Assembly: GCF_041956535.1 (NCBI RefSeq)
Contig: NW_027192193.1
Location: 112,366-176,365, forward strand
Reading direction: 5' to 3'
DNA from: Calcarisporiella thermophila CBS 279.70
Taxonomy: Eukaryota > Calcarisporiellomycota
DNA length: 64,000 nucleotides
The first letter of the stretch is position 1. Each line of letters starts with the position of its first letter. Position numbers and translations under genes: made by a program. Below are positions 21,701 to 33,635 of the stretch, piece by piece. The notes beneath the pieces were generated by a model. That model had not been told where the DNA came from. It worked only from the letters and a program-made list of their open reading frames with translations, and did not search any database.

Positions 21701-22330
21701 TCCTTCCTCTAAGAGTGTTGTATACAGATGGCGACTTCAGGGGAGGGGCACTAAGATGGGGGGGGAAGAAGGAGCGAGACGGCGCAAAACTAATGACAGG
21801 GATGCAGGGGTGATCGCCTTGCACCATCAATCGTGAGAGGGGAGTCGATGATGGGCGATGCAGATTAAAAGATTAATATTGAATCGATGGTATATGGTCT
21901 TCACTCGGTTTTCTTCCCCTTTGCTTTTGTCCTCTAATGCGAAGTTGCACGAGTAATCAAGGAAAAAGAAATGACACGGAGCGGAGTTCCAACAGCCGGT
22001 CTCTGTTTGCTATCTCAGGCGGCTATCCATCTTGGGCCGTGGGTTCTCGAGAATTGGCCGGGAGGCCTCGATGGCTGCTGGGGACGTTAATAACCGTGAA
22101 ATCCTCCCTCTCAAGCGTCTCTCTGGAAAACCACGCTAGCAAATTAGAGGCTTGGGTTTGGTCTGGTACTGAAAACAATTGAGCGAGAATGCGAGCAGCA
22201 GGCCTTGACTCGCCCTCAACAGCACCCATCCACTCCGAACAGAGAAAAAGGCCCTGCGGCTTCTCATCCAACTCCCCCCCTCTCCCCCCACACTACCAAC
22301 TCCCAACCCGCAAACAAGCGCCTGCCCACG
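21701..22330. other. Divergent promoter region (MIT protein / Rab11)
   Basis: This 630-base spacer separates two genes of endosomal trafficking transcribed away from each other. There is no additional gene. Short frames here are shadows with no family signal. Confidence 0.5.
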
Positions 22331-23250
<920 letters not shown>

Positions 23251-24329
23251 AGAGCAAATAGATACCTTTTTCGTTGGTTCTTTTATTTTTTTATTTTGCC
23301 TCCCTCGGTCCTTGGGCACTAATGAACGGGCGTACTATTATTATCCCTTGGCTATATTTTCTATCCGATTTCTTTTTCTTATATTACACTGTAACCCTAT
23401 TCTAGTACAAGAAAATAGTATATGTCCATTTCAGGAAGCCCTGCTGCTAGAATGGATTTCAGGCTTAATAAACCAGGAATGGAACACAGGTGATGGAATC
23501 TTTCTCAAAGGCCATGAGAGCATTCCACATTCCGGCTCTTCAGTGCATGCTAGGGCTTCGTTGGAGAAACACTAAAACTCATATTGATGACCAGGGGGTC
23601 TATCCCCAATGCTACCCATAGAATTATTAAATTGACATCGATCATCAAGCGGTTTATTGTTGATCCTAGATCTGCTTAGACTACTAGAGAGTCTAATTGA
23701 TTTGAGATAATACCCCCTGCCGGAGAAATGATCGAAACCGTACTTCGCCCAAGTGATGATCGAAGATAGATTAGAATTGAGATACGGGCACATAGGGGTC
23801 TCTCATAAGCTCTTGAGAACAATAATTGTTTTTCTTTTGAAAAAGCTACGATCGACTTCACCTAAATTGTATCAAAACTTAGGGTTAATATGAAGTGCAC
23901 CAATCCAGTAATAAGCAGACTATTCCGGGTGATTAAATGGTTAGCCTTTATTGTGCAGTCCATAATTTCCTATCCTACTCGATTAATTTGGATATTGCAT
24001 CCCGTTTTTATTAAAGGAGTAAGTTCTGCCCATTATTTCTATATATATATGTTTTCCAGCAACATCAGAGAATATAAGATGAAGAGAAACCAGATAGCAT
24101 TGTAGGCTAAGTATAATGTTAGCTTTCTTCACAGGCCAAATTTTCAGGCAAATGTGTCGTTAGCCGTTTTAAATTACGATGGCTTGGCTATATATCCAAT
24201 AGTGCTAATTTTTCAGAGCATTAACCAAGCAGGTCAACTCAATTAATTACGCGCATTAAGTAGATCATCGACGGGGAGTTCCAGTATCTGTTCATCGTTC
24301 GCAATATTTTTTCACTATAGAACAACCAG
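23251..24329. other. AT-rich spacer Rab11 / WTAP, with one possible mini-gene
   Basis: The spacer is low in GC with an AATAAA-like site near 23468. The only coding hint is the two-exon frame at 23890-24077, listed separately. Otherwise nothing is seen. Confidence 0.4.
23890..24077 (+). CDS. Possible two-exon small membrane peptide (48 aa)
   Basis: An ATG at 23890 opens a 43-codon frame ending at a perfect GTAAGT donor (24019). A 41-base AT-rich intron ends TTTTCCAG (24059), followed by a short exon closing at TAA 24077. The peptide is amphipathic and hydrophobic (RLFRVIKWLAFIVQSIISYP) with basic flanks. No homologue is recognised. The intron would be the shortest in the window, and the frame could be chance or an exon of something larger. 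Confidence 0.2.
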
Positions 24330-25380
24330 ATGACAGATAAATCTTCATTCACATTGCCACGAGACAATAAAGGATCGCCTATGGTATGTGTTTATCCCTC
24401 TCTTCAAATCTCTCTATACCCACTAATCTGCTTGTTGCAATAACCAGGAGCAGCAGCAAAATGAGCAGGCAGATCCATCGGTCCTGGTGTCGAAGCTCAA
24501 ATCACAGCTTACAGAACACTCAGCTCGTGAGGCAGAGCTATTGTGTAAATTGAAGCGGAAGGAAGAGGAAGTTCAGACATTGTTGGTAAGCTTTTTCCAT
24601 TTTACTTAATATATCTAAATCTGACCGCATCAATGTCATTTCGTCCTTTAGGGTGAGCTGCAGTCAATGGCGCAGAAGCTCGATGCATCGGCAGATGCCT
24701 CGAGCCAACGTCGGTTTCTGGACCCAGCTCTCAACGCATTATATCGTGACATGAAAAAAGAAATTGGAGAAAAAGACGAAATCATTGCAAATTTAAGAGA
24801 CGAGCTTGATGCAACCAGCTTTACACCCAACAGGTAGCAGGAACAATTGTCTACAAAGACGAACCATCCTGTTATTTACTTATAGACGGGTTTTTGAATC
24901 TAGTATGACAGGCAAGAGACTGGTCGCTAAATGCCGCGCTCTACAGCTGGAAAACGAAGAGCTCGGCCGGCAATTGCAGCAAGGCAGAGTGGAACAGTAT
25001 GAAACAGAGATATTGGTCCAGCGCAAATTAATCACCGAGCTTCGGGGTGCAATGCAAGGTATACTAATTTAAGTTGTAAAATGAGTTTAGGGTGGGTGAA
25101 GCCATATCTAATATTTTTATACAAAGAGTCGGATGATTTTGTAATATCTTTGGATCACGAACTTGAAGAAATGCAGGATATTGTCTTACGGTTACAGGCA
25201 AAGCTCAGCTGGTATGAAGAAAAATATGGCCCAATACCGCCCGACGCCAATTTCCCCTCCATGAACGATTTAAGCGACAAACTTGCATCCCAGCCAAGCT
25301 CAAACGAAACGGATGCCACCAAAGATATAGATATGGGATTTGTACAGAAGGAGGAGACGGTTCGGGATGCAAAGAGTTAA
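24330..25380 (+). CDS. WTAP: WTAP/Mum2-like subunit of the m6A mRNA methyltransferase complex
   Basis: Five exons: 24330-24383, 24448-24585, 24652-24833, 24886-25058, 25127-25380 (266 aa). It is mostly coiled coil. The WTAP core is unmistakable: ALNALYRDMKKEIGEKDEII, ELDATSFTPN, then MTGKRLVAKCRALQLENEEL and GRQLQQGRVEQYETE, matching animal WTAP (NATAFTPDSQTGKRLMAKCR, recalled from memory). WTAP (yeast Mum2) holds METTL3/METTL14-type methyltransferases in nuclear speckles and is needed for m6A deposition. The C-terminus is short and acidic, lacking the long Ser-rich tail of animal WTAP. No other methyltransferase subunit is in the window. Confidence 0.9.
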
Positions 25381-25892
25381 TGTTTGCAGTTTCATTTTTT
25401 CTGTTGTCAATTCGTTTTTCCGGCTTGTTTGTTATTTCCTCCATTGCTTATATGAAACCCTTCAGGTACTTTAACTATCGACTATATTCTAAAACTGCGT
25501 TTGTCTTTATTCTAGCTACCGAACATGGTTTGATCTTTTTTTCCTCATTGTCCTTGTATTTCCCAGTTTAAATATTTGTTTGATATCGGAATATTACCTC
25601 TCGTGAATTCGCTGATGCACTTCCAACTAGCTTTTGACATATCAAGCGGTCAAAAAATAAAATGTTAGTAAGTGGTTGGGCCAAGCGGTGAATTCCAAGT
25701 GTGAACAGAAAGTTACGGAGATTGCAAAATGACATTTATTATACCCGAGGATTAGGCAACATATGGACTTAAAGCATGATATATTATGACTGGAAATAGA
25801 ATTGAAGTTGATTAAACGAGAATATAATAAAATATAAACAACACTTTATCATTGGAGCGAATCGATTTCTATTTGACATCCTTTCCGCAGGC
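25381..25892. other. Convergent AT-rich spacer
   Basis: The 3' flanks of the WTAP gene and the minus-strand repeat protein meet in this AT-rich stretch. No feature is seen. Confidence 0.45.
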
Positions 25893-26954
25893 CTATGCTT
25901 GTTGTCCAGAGATACCCAGACTGATCACATTGGATACTTTAACTTGGGTGCCATCGACTGCATTAATGTGCTTGTTAACCCCCAATAGAGTCTCTTGTTC
26001 CTTAGCGTTGAGTTTCTGTCCAACCAGATTGCTTCCAACTTCGTGGCCCTTAGCTTCTTTGGTGGTTGCTTTGCCAGTAGGATTGACTTCAGCATCGATG
26101 TTAGATAGAGTAGACCTACGCCCGACTTGGATTTTTTGGCTTGCAGTCTTGGCCTCGGCCTTTGTACCACTAAGCACCCCCTCTAGGAGATTTTCAACCA
26201 AGGTAGTAATCCCATCCTGGTCTAGAAGAGAACCGTTGCGTTTCATCTGAACGTTATGATTGGCAACCTGGGAGTCAACACTTAGTTTTTGTATGACTTC
26301 GGATACTAACTGCTTAACAGTGGCTATTTCGCTATCTGGGAGGGAGTCTCGGCGCCCGATTTGAAGGTCTTGACCTGTAAGCTTGGCCTCAATATTTATA
26401 TGCTTGATTGCCCCTCTGACGATCTTCTCTGCCAAATCAACGATGGCTTCGTGCTTACCGAGGGAATTGCGGCGCTCGAGTTTCAAAGTATGGTCTGCGG
26501 TTTTGGCATCAACGTTTATTTTCCGGAGCACATCCGATACCAGCTCTTTAGCCAGAGCGCTTGAGGAGGATTTAAGTTCGGTATCAAGCTTAAGCTTCTT
26601 AATGAGGACGGCGACAATTTTCTCCAGCGACTCAATTTCTCCCAAAAGTTTACCACGTGTATCAACATGGGCGTTATGACCGGCCACCGCGAGATCAATC
26701 TTGATTCCCTTTACAATCTTCGCAATAAGCTCCTCTACAGGACTGAGTTTGGCATCCACTTCAGAGAGCACATTGCGCTTTATTGTGACAACTTTCGGGA
26801 CCGCTGCGTTGGCCTCGATCTTCAACTCTTTAGTTGGTCCGGCTACCGATTTATCGATGGTGGGTATATTGGAAGAGACCTGGACGGGAAGAGCTCTAGC
26901 TGAAAACAGCGCTGATGCAGCAATCACAAGATGAAGGATGCTTGGTTTGACCAT
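25893..26954 (-). CDS. Secreted protein of ~40-residue repeats separated by dibasic (Kex2-type) sites
   Basis: An intronless 353-aa frame. The signal peptide (1 to about 21, ending ALFSARA) gives a mature start LPVQVSS. Residues 61-280 are built from about five degenerate repeats of 37-41 residues; the second is longer and irregular. Each is an amphipathic helix followed by a polar Ala-rich stretch. Basic pairs recur at the junctions: KR 59-60, RR 161-162, RR 201-202, KR 238-239 and RR 279-280; one boundary is TR (99-100). After the basic pair most units begin N/D-S-L. The unit pattern is (K/R)R-x-S-L, about eight residues, VxxLVxxVLxKI, then VDAxxAxH and a basic pair. No Cys is present in the mature protein. 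This is the plan of fungal Kex2-processed repeat proteins; the products and function are unknown. It lies downstream of another secreted dibasic-site gene on the same strand. Confidence 0.8.
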   Translation of the reverse strand: MVKPSILHLVIAASALFSARALPVQVSSNIPTIDKSVAGPTKELKIEANAAVPKVVTIKRNVLSEVDAKLSPVEELIAKIVKGIKIDLAVAGHNAHVDTRGKLLGEIESLEKIVAVLIKKLKLDTELKSSSSALAKELVSDVLRKINVDAKTADHTLKLERRNSLGKHEAIVDLAEKIVRGAIKHINIEAKLTGQDLQIGRRDSLPDSEIATVKQLVSEVIQKLSVDSQVANHNVQMKRNGSLLDQDGITTLVENLLEGVLSGTKAEAKTASQKIQVGRRSTLSNIDAEVNPTGKATTKEAKGHEVGSNLVGQKLNAKEQETLLGVNKHINAVDGTQVKVSNVISLGISGQQA

Positions 26955-28325
26955 GGTATCTGCTCTTTTTTGTTTGATGGGATATGCAACTTAGAATGAA
27001 AAGATGAGAGAGAATTATTTTTGTAGGATATGAAAGAGAGACGGAGAGACGAAAAGATGCTAGAAAAAGAATGGTAAGATAATATCTGAAAAAGAGGTGC
27101 ATTTTCAGTTTTGCAAAGGATCATATATATACGAAACTCTCAAGAAGGCGCTTTTTTTCATCAATTTCTCAATAATCCACCAAGTTACACGCGATCTCCT
27201 CAGCTTGGAGGCACAAATTTTCAAAGATCATTGCCACCAAACAAACTCTCAAACAGATATTTGGCATTTAAAAAAACCCGTTAGCATTTGAGATGGATTA
27301 TAGCGCTGGAATTTGCTTTTTAACATGAGCTCCCTTAATATTTCTAAAGATATTTCGATGGTAGTAAAAATAAATCACTCTAAATGGTCTTAAACCTATA
27401 AAAGTTCGCGCGAATGGCTAATCCCTCAACTAAGTATTTGGATTCTCTTGGGGCTTAAACCAGACACTAGGATTGATCGCCGCACTGCAGGGTTGCACTG
27501 ATTAATCGAGGTTAATTCCTCCTCCAATCCAATTATCTCCTCATTATATCACAAAAACATTGAATTAATATTTTAGTGCATTTTTATTTGTGAACTTGTC
27601 GTTGATTAAACCATTTCATTTCCCTATTGCCCCATGCTCAGAGCTGAGTTTACTCTCATTAGCTTTTCTGATGATTACGCTAAATATTGAACGTGGTGAA
27701 AATTAAACAGTGCATTGAACCTCAGTTCAATTTTGCCGCCTGCACAACGTAAATGGTTAGAGTTGTGAAAAAAAGGCTGCAACGCTTTAATTTACACTTG
27801 ATCATTATTTAAACACCTATCTAAGAGGTTTACAAATGTAAGTTCTATAAAAATAAAATCTGATCCACTGCACGTATGGCTAGGGTCTCGATATCGAGGG
27901 AGTTTATTTTATCATCCAAGTGCTTTATTTTTCTATTGGTGCGTTTGGCTCGCATCATTCGGTAGGGTTCCCAAATGTATGCAACTCTAAGCGAGATGGT
28001 ATCTGGTTGTTTTAGTCGTGTTTCGTTTTCAATCAAACTAGCATCACTTTATCAAATTGGAGTAAATTTATAATAGAGATGAAGAGAATATGATCGGGCA
28101 CATCCACTATTTTAATTATTCGAAATTAAGCTCATGGAAATAGGGATAAACATTATAGTGACTAGTAATTGTAGCAAAAACAAATATCATGAGCCCATGG
28201 TATAAAAATAAAATAATTAAGGAGAAAATGGATCCTAGACTAATACAAACGGGCAAGGAGATGGCAAACTAAAGGAGATGGGATAGAAATAAACATTCGA
28301 CTCCTCAAACAGCTTAGATTTTCAC
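26955..28325. other. Long AT-rich spacer
   Basis: A 1.37-kb AT-rich spacer between two same-strand secreted-protein genes. One minus-strand frame at 27845-28036 (63 codons, non-ATG start) looks weakly protein-like but has no start or family. No tRNA or repeat is seen. Confidence 0.45.
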
Positions 28326-29102
28326 TTAGATGATGCTCATTGCCTCTGTAATCAGCCCGCCGAGCTGCTTATTAACAGCATTAGTGATCTCCGATCCGAA
28401 CTCGTTCAATGTCGCTGGGTCGATATTGTTCTCTTTGGCAAAGGAGGTCACGACTTCCTTTCCAGCTTTCGCGGCAGCTGCTTGAGCACGAGTTGTCTGC
28501 CCCGATACCACCGAAGAGGGGATAACACTAGGATTGGACAAAATGTTCGAGAGGATGCCCTGTGGAAGGCCTTGCACCGCATTTCCAAGCGTGCTGCCGA
28601 AGACCTCGCCCATTTTGGCCCCGATCAGCTTGCCGAGCTCGCTTCCCTGTTCAGAGGGGATGTTTGAGCTTGAAGCAAGGGACTCCCCAAGCACTTGTCC
28701 AGCCGTCTCAGCAGCTGCCTTTCCAATGTTAGAACCAATTTGGCCGCCGTTGCTGCCGAGTTTTCCAAGGGTACCGCCTAGAAGGTCGGGGGCCGGAGCA
28801 CGCTTGATGTGAATAAGCGGGAGATTGATATCAAGGAGATCTTCTTCGTCGTCATCATCATCTTCCTCCTCGGGCTTGCCAAGCGTAATATCCCTGCGCA
28901 GCAGGGGTTCATCTTGGTGGTTTCCAAGATCGATTCCAGCTGTGTGCTTGACGGTGTCAAACACAGTATTAAGAGCCCCATTGGTTAAGGAGTCCACTGT
29001 TTTGTCTAAAGGAATTCCATCGATCTCCAACGGGACGGGAAGAGCATTAGTGAATAAAAAGAGGGCCGTAAGGGAAAGAGTAGTGGAGAAAAGCTTCACC
29101 AT
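28326..29102 (-). CDS. Secreted protein with acidic propeptide flanked by dibasic sites
   Basis: The start at 29102 gives 258 aa without introns; the frame extends upstream to 29234 but that part is leader-like. A signal peptide of about 20 residues ends LFTNA, with a mature start LPVPLEI closely resembling the LPVQV of the neighbouring repeat protein. A prodomain (21-70) ends LLRR. A very acidic segment (71-101, with a run of D/E) ends HIKR. A Gly/Ala/Ser-rich C-terminal domain (102-258) contains alternating GxxLGxxIG patterns and no Cys. Two Kex2-type sites would release the acidic piece. Family unknown; I infer secretion and proteolytic maturation only. Confidence 0.75.
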   Translation of the reverse strand: MVKLFSTTLSLTALFLFTNALPVPLEIDGIPLDKTVDSLTNGALNTVFDTVKHTAGIDLGNHQDEPLLRRDITLGKPEEEDDDDDEEDLLDINLPLIHIKRAPAPDLLGGTLGKLGSNGGQIGSNIGKAAAETAGQVLGESLASSSNIPSEQGSELGKLIGAKMGEVFGSTLGNAVQGLPQGILSNILSNPSVIPSSVVSGQTTRAQAAAAKAGKEVVTSFAKENNIDPATLNEFGSEITNAVNKQLGGLITEAMSII

Positions 29103-30717
29103 GATGATGCTAATTGAAGAAAAATTCAAAGGAAGGAAGGAGGAGAGGCAAAGGCAGAGAAAAAGAAGGAATGAATGAATGTGAGATTTCTGATGAGGGG
29201 CAGGAGACGCTGGAACCGGCCAATTTATATTCACTTTTTCCTCGCATTGCTGCCAAAATCACCTAGTATCAGATTGTTCATCGCGCGTTGCGCGTCCTCC
29301 CCAATCATCCCTGCGCTCAGACTCCGACCATTAAAGAGGTACAATGATCTCATGTGTAAAGACAACTAGCTGACCATACGAGGCCACTCTTAGAAATTTG
29401 GTGTTAGGAAATTTACAACCGTCGGCCTAATTTGAAATGTTTCAATTCCATTACCTGCGACCCATAGCTTCTGATCATGCCTCGAGCCAAGCGATCGTTC
29501 TTGTCCCACTCAAGGGATCCCATTTGATTAAAACCATCGACTCTACTTCCATATACCGCAGATTGTTCATTTATGTTTGTCCTCCATTGATATCCAAATC
29601 CGTCCATGGTGGCTAAATCGATGTTTTATTAATCGATGATGACATAGGGTGCGATTCGAATGTGCTTCAAGAATTGTAGCGTGAACGCGCGCATATATCT
29701 CAAAAATAAAAATAACCAACCCCTCTTTATCATGTGGGTTAAAGGGCGAGGAAAATACGAGCAGTGCCTCACTCAACAGAATGATCCAAATAAATGGCCC
29801 AAAGAGATGGAGAAGTGGGAGAAAAGTTTTCTCATAAGAAAAACCTCTTCTCAAGAGGGGTCTGAATTAGTGAAGTAGAAGATGCCCTTGATAAGAAACA
29901 TGATTGAGGACTGAGTTTTGTAATGTATAGTGGCAACTGGAACCTCCCCTTAGAGAGGGGGCAACTTTCTCGTGCGAAGTAGTCAAGTAGGGGCTCTCAG
30001 ACTTCTCACAGTATGTCGCCTCAATTACCTGAATTAATTTATCCTAACACAACCCTTTTCTTGTCTAGAAACCGACGCTGGGTGGCTTATTTAGCGTATA
30101 TATTGTAATGCCGTGGAGTCTGCCTTTCCACCTTCACCGCACCCACCTTTATTCCCCCTTTGAACCTTTGATGCCTCATCGCTTCTCCGATCTTGGCATT
30201 AGTTGAACCCGAATTTTTGCCATCTTTGTTGTCTTGTTACCTTATTAGATAATGGCTCCCCATTCCTACTCATTCCCTCTATCCGAAGATAACTCAGGAC
30301 ACGTTCTATTTGCCATAGAATTAGTTTAATATTTATCTTCATTTTAATATCTCTCCCTCCACCTATGGTCTTGCATTTTAATTATTGTGTCTCCCACGCT
30401 GTAGTGAGAACTTTTGGCTTATCAAGGTAATTGAAACGTATAATCATTTCTCCCCTGTGATATCACCGTGTTGAACATTTGTTTTCCGGTTTTGCCGCAA
30501 GATGTGTTTCTATAGTATTTTGCATTAGGAAAAGTTTTGAAATGCACGACATGTAATGCAAAAGATTCTTTGTTTCTTTTCTTGGAAATCGAGTTCATGG
30601 GAGAATTGAGATTCTGATTCGACATGAATTTATGTGTCAAGTAATTTATCTCAAAGCACGGAAGTAAAATCGGCTTGCCTGGGTCGCTTGAATCTCGCTC
30701 AGGCACTCGTATCCGTA
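29103..30717. other. Long AT-rich spacer
   Basis: The divergent spacer before VPS71 is about 1.6 kb. It holds two small inverted repeats (around 29846-29861 and 29943-29963). Short frames on both strands near 29570-29880 show no family. The frame upstream of 30718 has no ATG. Nothing else is seen. Confidence 0.45.
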
Positions 30718-31179
30718 ATGTTCAAAAAGTCACAACGTCAAGTAGCTCGCACAGTTCTCGATGAGGAGGCACGCCGCCGATCCGTGCAACGCCGGCTCGC
30801 TGAACTAGAACGCGATAACTTCACCGAGGCAGACATTTCATTCACAGCCCCTGCGATCTCCATTCCTCCGCGCAAGATCTCTCTACATCCAGATGATACC
30901 AAAACAAAGCGTCGCCCTACCAAGGAGATTCGCCGCCTACTCCTTGTGAAAAAAAATTTAAACACCCTGATTGAGGAGTCACGGATAGACCTCTTACCTC
31001 CCGAGGTTCCTACCTACTTGACCGCGGATGCCGCCCCTTCCATGTACCCGCCAAGAAGATTTTGCTCAGTGTGCGGATACATTGGAAATTATAGCTGCAC
31101 CCGATGTGGAATGCGATATTGCACGCTCAAATGTCTTGCAACCCATGAGGAGACTCGGTGCATGAAAGTTACATTATAG
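30718..31179 (+). CDS. VPS71: HIT-type zinc-finger protein, SWR1 complex subunit Vps71/Swc6 (ZNHIT1)
   Basis: From the ATG at 30718 this is 153 aa, the usual ZNHIT1 length. The frame is open farther upstream only to a GTG. The N-terminus matches the family (VARTVLDEEARRRSVQRRLA, LERDNF). The C-terminus is an HIT zinc finger with the Cys/His ladder RRFCSVCGYIGNYSCTRCGM, RYCTLKC, THEETRCMK. In yeast it is part of SWR1, which exchanges H2A.Z into nucleosomes. No intron is seen. Confidence 0.93.
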   Translation: MFKKSQRQVARTVLDEEARRRSVQRRLAELERDNFTEADISFTAPAISIPPRKISLHPDDTKTKRRPTKEIRRLLLVKKNLNTLIEESRIDLLPPEVPTYLTADAAPSMYPPRRFCSVCGYIGNYSCTRCGMRYCTLKCLATHEETRCMKVTL

Positions 31180-31754
31180 CCTTATATTTCATCCGCTTTG
31201 TCTGATGCATTTGTTTAAATAGCCGCAATTTGAAGCATAGTCATATCTCGTTTGGATGTGGCACCTTCCCTCCCCTTCTGTTTACTTTTGTCTTATATTT
31301 ATACTCTCGAAAGCTAACGGCACTTGTTAGATTAATATATTTTGAGGTCCTTCACAATAGATAAATTAATTGTGTTAATCTTCTCAACTATGCCAAGGAA
31401 TATTTAGAGGTAACTCCCAGCCAGTTTCATCGGTTTCTGGTTTGTAGTATATTTCTTGGAGTGGCCGCACTTATTACTGTTGCCTTCTCACAACGAACAA
31501 GTATCTCAAGTGAATCTTTGAAAAAAACATAGCTCTTTGAAAATAGCTTTCTATTTGTTATATGAGCAGTTTCGATTTTATACAATGTCATCAGCTGGAT
31601 CCCGCCAATTATTTTACTGTGCCTTTGCACGTACAATCCTTGTTAATGTACTGTGTACATGCATACCTCGACTCCCGGAAGTTTGTTGTGACTGCCAGAT
31701 CTTCCAGTCACATAATCACGTTCCGACTTTATCTTTGTAACAAATACCGTCATC
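31180..31754. other. Intergenic spacer VPS71 / ABHD12
   Basis: This AT-rich tandem spacer has no supported feature. Confidence 0.45.
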
Positions 31755-33150
31755 ATGGCAACGAAAATTTCTAAAAGCCAGACCACTACAGCACTCAGTA
31801 TGGCCCAGGTGATGCTGCGTCGAATAGTGCAGTTCAGCATTTTGGCACTTTTTGGGTACATAAGTTCATCGAGGGAGTTTCAGTAAACCATAATTCTTAT
31901 TCCGTCCCTCTTCTCTATTGCACAGTTACGTGTCCATTATCATTGCCCTTTCATTCGATCAACCCCAGCGTGCTGTAATCTATATGAACTGGATCAACCT
32001 CCCTTATGTCGACATGGAATTTCCCGAAATGGTTGGCTTCCCAAGTAAGCAGCTTGTCCTCACGATACTAGAATTGGAGTTGATGGTGAATGTCTTTGAT
32101 TTAGAAAATAAGGTGCGCAACTTCAAGATCCAAACTGCAGATGGAGCCCGTCTTGGCGCTTGGCATGTTCTTCCCACAACATTCTTTCAGGCAAACCGCT
32201 TGAATCTTACCCAGGACAGCTACATTGAAGCTCTTCGTTCCGAGCCGACCGTGTTGTATTTTCATGGAAATGCCGGCAACCGGGCTATGCCATGGCGCGT
32301 TAACACCCTACGCCAGCTATCTGAGCAGTTGAACGTCAACGTGATTGCTATTGACTACCGTGGGTTTGGCGACTCGGAGGGTGCACCTACCGAAGAAGGA
32401 TTGTATCTGGATGGGAGGGCTACTTGGGATTGGCTGATCGAGAAAGGAGGTTGGTTTCCGTCATTCCACAGCTTTAATTAGATATTGGTTGATCAGTTGC
32501 TTGTGCTAACTAGTCGCTCCCAACACCGTTTCGATTTTGGGACATTCACTCGGCACCGGGGTGGCCACCTGGCTCTCCTCCAACCTCACTGCCGAAAACA
32601 CTCCTCCCCGCGCTACTATTCTCATTGCACCTTACAGCTCCATTCCAGAGGTGATGTTTGAGTATCGCCTCCTCAAGTTCTTGCCAGTGCTGAGCCCACT
32701 CAAATCCTTCCCCTATGCCCGAAGTTTTTTGATATCTCAGCTCAAACACCGCTTCGATTCCCTCTCACGCATTAAGGTAGAATAGCAACTGCACTTGGTT
32801 TATCTAATTGAACAAGTGATTCACGAGAGGGCATTGATTCCTCTTTCCTTGTTTTATTTATTTCTCTATAGAATATCTCGGGGTCTATTCTCTTTTTGCA
32901 TGGCAAGTTGGATGAGGAGATTCCGCCCCGACACTCACACCTTCTCTTAAGCATGGCCTCGAGTGGAAAAGGCGTCAACTCAACGGACGTAGAGCGCGTG
33001 ATCTATCCCGATGAAGGTGAATTGTACTTACTACGAAAAGACGGCCATTCAACCCTCGGCTATTTGGAATTAAAGTGGGCTCACCACAACAATGTGCCCT
33101 TCTACGACCTCACCTTTAAGGCCATCAAAGATTTCATGACGACGGTCTGA
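31755..33150 (+). CDS. ABHD12: ABHD12-type alpha/beta-hydrolase (lipase)
   Basis: Five exons: 31755-31855, 31926-32044, 32105-32449, 32514-32776, 32872-33150 (368 aa). An N-terminal membrane anchor (about 20-45) precedes an alpha/beta-hydrolase fold: YFHGNAGNRA (oxyanion loop), DYRGFGDSEG, and the nucleophile elbow GHSLG with Ser200. The acid is Asp290 (HGKLDEE) and the base His335 (DGHSTLG). ABHD12 enzymes hydrolyse monoacylglycerol and lysophosphatidylserine. I treat 32045-32104 as an intron (60 bases, GTAAGC..TTAG). It has no stop and keeps frame, but removing it restores the family sequence GFPKNKVRNFKIQTADG. Confidence 0.9.
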
Positions 33151-33635
33151 TATTTATCGATACCTGCTACTGTTCTGCTGTTATTTCTTTGCTCTATTTG
33201 CTAATTTCTTGTATTTTTTTTTCACATCTCTCTTCATTTCACTATGGGTTAGACCACTTAGGAAAATAAATGTGCTATTAAGATCCCTATATGTCGGGAC
33301 TAATTCATATCCCCTCACCTTTAAAGCTGGAGATCACCAAGCAAAATATCTTTCATTCCTAATGCATCAAGCCTTTAGATTGCTAGCCAAAGGTGTGCGG
33401 CAATAATTTTGATCCACACTCAGCTAGAATTCAAAAAAAAAAAAAACTATGCTCGGATCATAGCTGTGTGCAAAAAGGGGATGAAAAAATAATCCTTGAA
33501 AGCATATTCAAATTATTTTCTCTAAAGTGCATATAAGAAAAAGTTGATAGAGGAAAGAGGAAATTAGAAAAAAGGAAATTTGAGGAAAATAGTATAGGAA
33601 CAAGAAAAAAAAAGTAGATGAGTGTTGGAAGGAAT
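33151..33635. other. Convergent spacer ABHD12 / GUS1
   Basis: This is an AT-rich convergent 3' region with a 14-base A run at about 33433-33446. No gene is seen. Confidence 0.45.

Noticed and set aside
27845-28036. 63-codon minus-strand frame in an AT-rich spacer
   Set aside because: It has weakly protein-like composition but starts without ATG and has no supporting exon or family.
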